Below are positions 60,227-64,000 of a DNA stretch of 64,000 nt, piece after piece. The stretch lies in assembly GCF_018294505.1 (NCBI RefSeq), contig NC_057802.1:313152209-313216208 (forward strand). Reading direction: 5' to 3'. Source of the DNA: Triticum aestivum. Taxonomy: Eukaryota; Streptophyta; Magnoliopsida; Poales; Poaceae. Positions within the stretch are counted from its first letter, which is position 1. Every line of letters begins with the position of its first letter. A model generated the notes under the pieces. It did no database searches and was not told the DNA's origin. It saw only the letters and a program-made list of their open reading frames with translations. The position numbers and the translations under genes were made by a program.

Positions 60227-61958
60227 TGTTGGGGAACGTAGTAATTTCAAAAAAAATCCTACGCACACGCAAGATCATGGTGATGCAAAGCAACGAGAGG
60301 TTAGAGTGTCGTCCACGTACCCTCGTAGACCGTTAAGCGGAATCCTTATGACAACATGGTTGATGTAGTCATACGTCTTCACGATCGACCGATCCTCAGT
60401 ACCGAACGTACGACACCTCCGCGTTCAGCACACGTTCAGCTCGGTGACGTCCCACGAACTCACGATCCAGTAGAGCTCGAGGGAGAGTTTCGCCAGCACG
60501 ACGGCGTGGTGACGATGTTGATGAAGCTACCGTCGCAGGGCTTCGCCTAAGCACCGCTACGATATGACCGAGATGGATTATGGTGGAGGGGGGCACCGCA
60601 CACGGCTGGGAGAGATCAATGACCAGCTTGTGTGTTCTAGGGTGCCCCCTGCCCCCGTATATAAAGGAGCAAGGGGGGAGGCCGGCCGGCCCCTGTAGGG
60701 CGCGCCAGGAGGAGGAGTCCTCCTCCTGGTAGGAGTAGGACTCTCCTTTCCTACTCCTACTAGGAGGAGGAAAGGAAGTAGGAGAGGGAGAAGGAAGGAG
60801 AGGGAGGAAAAGGGGGCCGGCCCCTAGTCCAATTTGGTTTGGGCTAGGGGGGCCGCGCGCCCTGCCTCCTGTCTTCCACCACTTGGCCCATGAGGCCCAT
60901 TACTTCTTCCTCGTATTCCCATAACTCCCCGGTACCCCAAAAAATACCCGAATCACTCGGAACCTTTCCGATGTCCGAATATAGTCGTCCAATATATCGA
61001 TCTTTACGTCTCGACCATTTAGAGACTCCTCGTCATGTCCCCGATCTCATCCGGGACTCCGAACTACCGTCGGTACATCAAATCACATAAACTCATAATA
61101 CCGATCGTCACAGAATTTTAAGCGTGCGAACCCTACGGGTTCGAGAACTATGTAGACATGACCGAGACACGTCTCCGGTCAATAACCAATAGTGGAACCT
61201 GGATGCTCATATTGGCTCCCACATATTCTACGAAGATGTTTATCGGTCAAACCACATAACAGCATACGTTGTTCCCTTTGTCATCGGTATGTTACTTGCC
61301 CGAGATTCGATCGTCGGTATTTCAATACCTAGCTCAATCTCGTTACCGGCAAGTGCCTTTACTCATTCCGTAGTGCATCATCTCGTAACTAACTCATTAG
61401 TCACATTGCTTGCAAGGCTTATAGTGATGTGCATTACCGAGAGGGCCCAGAGATACCTCTGCGACAATAGGAGTGACAAATCCTATTCTCGATCTATGCC
61501 AACTCAACGAACATCATCGGAGACACCTGTAGAGCACCTTTATAATCACCCAGTTACGTTGTGACGTTTGGTAGCACACAAAGTGTTCCTCTGGTATTCG
61601 GGAGTTGCATAATCTCATAGTCATAGGAACATGTATAAGTCATGGAGAAAGCAATAGCAGTAAACTAAACGATCAAGTGCTAAGCTAACGAAATGGGTCA
61701 AGTCAATCACATCATTCTCCTAAATGATGTGATCCCGTTAATCAAATGACAACTCATGTCTATGGCTAGGAAACTCAACCATCTTTGATCAACGAGCTAG
61801 TCAAGTAGAGGCATACTAGTGACACTATGTTTGTCTATGTATTCACACATGTATTATGTTTCCGGTTAATACAATTCTAGAATGAATAATAAACATTTAT
61901 CATGATATGAGGAAATAAATAATAACTTTATTATTGCCTCTAGGGCATATTTTCTTCA
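60227..61958 (-). repeat. 5' LTR of the nested minus copia
   Basis: 1,732 bp. Begins TGTTGGGGAACGTAG on the plus strand and ends GGGCATATTTTCTTCA. The plus strand shows GTATATAAAGGAGC at about 60658, equivalent to 53899 in the other LTR. Confidence 0.9.
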
Positions 61959-62090
61959 CTTGTAACGCTTCCGCTTAGCGATCTTCAAGGGTAATAAGAT
62001 GCACTCCCTCTCTCTAGTTGCTAGCATCTCCTAGATTGATCTTGGTGACACGTAGGAAAAATATTGAATTATTGCTACGTTCCCCTACAG

Positions 62091-62102
62091 TGGTATCAGA
62101 GC
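62091..62102 (+). other. tRNA-Met primer-binding site of unit 3
   Basis: TGGTATCAGAGC, one base after the LTR end (CCCCTACA at 62089). This is the only intact primer site among the plus-strand copia units in the window. Confidence 0.93.
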
Positions 62103-63363
62103 TAGGTCTATGCGTAGATTCTATGCACGAGTAGAACACAAAGTAGTTGTGGGCGATGATTTGTTCAATTTGCTTACCGTTACTAGTCTTATCTTGATTC
62201 GGCGGCATTGTGGGATGAAGCGGGCCGGACCGACCTTACACGTACGCTTACGTGAGACTGGTTCCACCGACTGACATCCACTTGATGCATAAGGTGGCTA
62301 GCGGGTGTCTGTCCCTCCCACTTTAGTCGGACCGGATTCGATGAAAAGGGTCCTTATGAAGGGTAAATAGCAATTGGCATATCACAGTGTGGTTTTTCGT
62401 AGGTAAGAAACGTTCTTGCTAGAAACCCATAGCAGCCACGTGAAACATGCAACAACAATTAGAGGACGTCTAACTTGTTTTTGCAGGGTATGCTATGTGA
62501 TGTGATATGGCCAAAAGGATGTGATGAATGATATATGTGATGTATGAGATTGATCATATTCTTGTAATAGGAATCACGACTTGCATGTCGATGAGTATGA
62601 AAACCGGCAGGAGCCATTGGACTTTTCTTAATTTATTGTATGACCAGCGTGTCTAGGAAAACGCCATGTAATTACTTTACTTTATTGCTAACCGTTAGGC
62701 ATAGTAGTAGAAGTAATAGTTGGCGAGACAACATCATGAAGACACGATGATGGAGATCATGGTGTCATGCCGGTGAGGAAGGTGATCATGCCGCGCCCCG
62801 AAGATGGAGATCAAAAAGGCGCACGATGATATTGGCCATATCATGTCACTTTTTGATTTGCATGTGATGTTGTCATGTTTACATCTTATTTGCTTAGAAC
62901 GACGGTAGCATAAATAAGATGATCCCTCACTAAAATTTCAAGAAAGTGTTCCCCCTAACTGTGCACCGTTGCGAAGGTTCGTTGTTTCGAAGCACCACGT
63001 GATGATCGGGTGTGATAGATTCTAACGTTCGCATACAACGGGTGTAAGCCAGATTTACACATGCAAAACACTTAGGTTGACTTGACGAGCCTAGCATGTA
63101 CAGACATGGCCTCGGAACACGAGAGACCAAAAGGTCGAACATGAGTCGTATAGTAGATACGATCAACATGGAGATGTTCACCGTTGATGACTAGTCCGTC
63201 TCACGTGATGATCGGACATGGCCTAGTCGATTCGGATCATGTATCACTTGGATGACTAGATGGATGTCTGTCTGAGTGGGAGTTCATTAAATAATTTGAT
63301 TAGATGAACTTAATTATCATGAACTTAGTCTAAAATGTCTTTACAATATGTCTTGTAGATCAA
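62103..63363 (+). other. Unit 3 untranslated leader
   Basis: Highly similar to 46740-47811, with extra sequence at 62103-62318 that was deleted in unit 2. No ORF of note. Confidence 0.85.
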
Positions 63364-64000
63364 ATGGCCCATGCTAATGTTGCCCTCAACTTCAATGCGT
63401 TCCTAGAGAAAACCTAGCTAAAAGACGATGGTAGCAACTATACGGATTGGGTCCGTAACTTGAGGATCATCCTCATAGCTGCCAAGAAAGCATATGTCCT
63501 TGAAGCACCGCTAGGTGAAGCACCTATTTTCCCAGCAACTCAAGACGTTATGAACGCCTCGCAGTCGTGTAGTGATGATTACTCGCTGGTTCAGTGCGGC
63601 ATGCTTTACAGCTTAGAACCGGGGCTCCAAAAGCGTTTTGAGCAGCACAGAGCATATGAGATGTTCCGAGAGCTGAAAATGGTTTTCCAAGCTCATGCCC
63701 GGGTCGAGAGATATGAAGTCTCCGACAAGTTCTATAGTCGTAAGATGGAGGAAAACAGTTCTGTCAGCGAGCATATACTCAAAATGTCTGGGTTGCACAA
63801 CCGCTTGTCTCAGCTGGGAGTTAATCTTCCAGATGACTCGGTCATTGACAGGATCCTCCAGTCGCTTCCACCTAGCTACAAGAGCTTTGTGATGAACTAC
63901 AATATGCAAGGGATGGAGAAGTCCATTCCTGAGTTATATTCAATGCTGAAATCAGCGGAGGTGGAGATCAAAAGGAACATCAAGTGTTGATGGTGAATAA
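63364..64000 (+). pseudogene. Unit 3 copia gag, partial at window end
   Basis: ATG at 63364-63366, with the same in-frame TAG (63415-63417) as unit 2. The frame then stays open from 63418 to about 63970, where one A is missing from a run (CAAAAGG against CAAAAAGG in unit 2). This shifts the frame and ends it at 63990. The rest lies beyond the window. Confidence 0.92.

Larger units (their letters stand above)
53468..61958 (-). mobile_element. Complete nested copia retrotransposon, minus orientation, 8.49 kb
   Basis: Target duplication CTTGT lies at 53463-53467 and 61959-61963. LTRs are 53468-55163 (3') and 60227-61958 (5'), with ends TG...CA. The polypurine tract is at 55164-55179. The primer site next to 60227 is damaged (GGCTCGCATGACAC instead of the GCTCTGATACCA expected on the plus strand). 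The coding region is heavily decayed. It belongs to the same broad family as its host LTR. Confidence 0.93.
51827..62089 (+). repeat. Unit 3 copia LTR, 1.77 kb, split by the nested minus copia
   Basis: LTR sequence occupies 51827-53467 and 61964-62089; the nested element and one CTTGT duplication lie between. It follows a polypurine tract on the left and precedes a tRNA-Met primer site on the right, so it is both the 3' LTR of unit 2 and the 5' LTR of unit 3. Confidence 0.93.
31319..64000 (+). mobile_element. Tandem array of copia units (three visible, the last running out of the window)
   Basis: Plus-strand LTR starts (TGTTGGAAATATGCCCT type) occur at 31319, 33066 and 51827. At 33066 and 51827 the LTR follows directly on the polypurine tract of the preceding unit, and at 62089-62102 an LTR end is followed directly by a primer-binding site and another gag. 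Adjacent units therefore share LTRs, as produced by unequal recombination. The complete unit would be about 15.55 kb (51827-63363 plus the part homologous to 47812-51826), because it includes a nested antisense copia. The left flank before 31319 is AGGGA; the matching right flank would lie outside the window. Confidence 0.85.

Overview
The window is nuclear DNA from a grass, almost certainly a Triticeae species (wheat, Aegilops, barley or a relative). The evidence is the repeat content: Stowaway MITEs beginning CTCCCTCCGT, copia LTRs of the BARE-1/WIS/Angela type, a CACTA element with TNP2 transposase, a PIF/Harbinger element, and only two host genes. Both host genes are on the minus strand and interrupted by GT-AG introns.

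Layout. (1) 1-7346: a 14-exon gene for a membrane-anchored GT4-type glycosyltransferase-like protein; its 3' end lies outside the window. Introns 11 and 12 carry three Stowaway MITEs and a perfect 18-bp hairpin. (2) 7347-8872: GC-rich 5' flank, a Tourist-like MITE and an AT-rich stretch. (3) 8873-16444: a CACTA transposon in minus orientation with decayed TNP2 transposase, a second coiled-coil/membrane ORF, large palindromes and a 108-bp minisatellite. (4) 16455-18190: a decayed LINE. (5) 18191-21391: intergenic with two MITEs. (6) 21392-25270: an intact five-exon plastid uroporphyrinogen decarboxylase gene (403 codons). (7) 25565-27663: a PIF/Harbinger transposon with perfect TTA target duplications; its transposase frame has one amber stop and an apparent frameshift near the start. 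(8) 28322-31318: an old minus-strand copia LTR split by a gypsy-like solo LTR. (9) 31319-64000: a tandem array of copia units.

The copia array is the most informative part. A plus-strand copia LTR begins at 31319, 33066 and 51827, each starting a new unit. The intact unit (third) has a complete minus-strand copia (53468-61958) inserted in its LTR with a CTTGT target duplication. The second unit has the same insertion at the same base, mostly deleted. The first unit keeps an inner piece of the same minus element between two microhomology deletions. The nested insertion therefore came before a tandem amplification of a unit of about 15.5 kb. The second unit was later split by an 11.7-kb LARD-like retrotransposon (33497-45220) with LTRs of about 3.86 kb, a tRNA-Met primer site and no recognisable coding region.

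The two host genes have no evident functional link: one would act in the secretory pathway or membranes, the other in plastid tetrapyrrole synthesis. The rest is transposon sequence whose proteins are nearly all broken. Exon chains were assembled by hand from frame continuity, splice signals and family conservation; no alignment was run.
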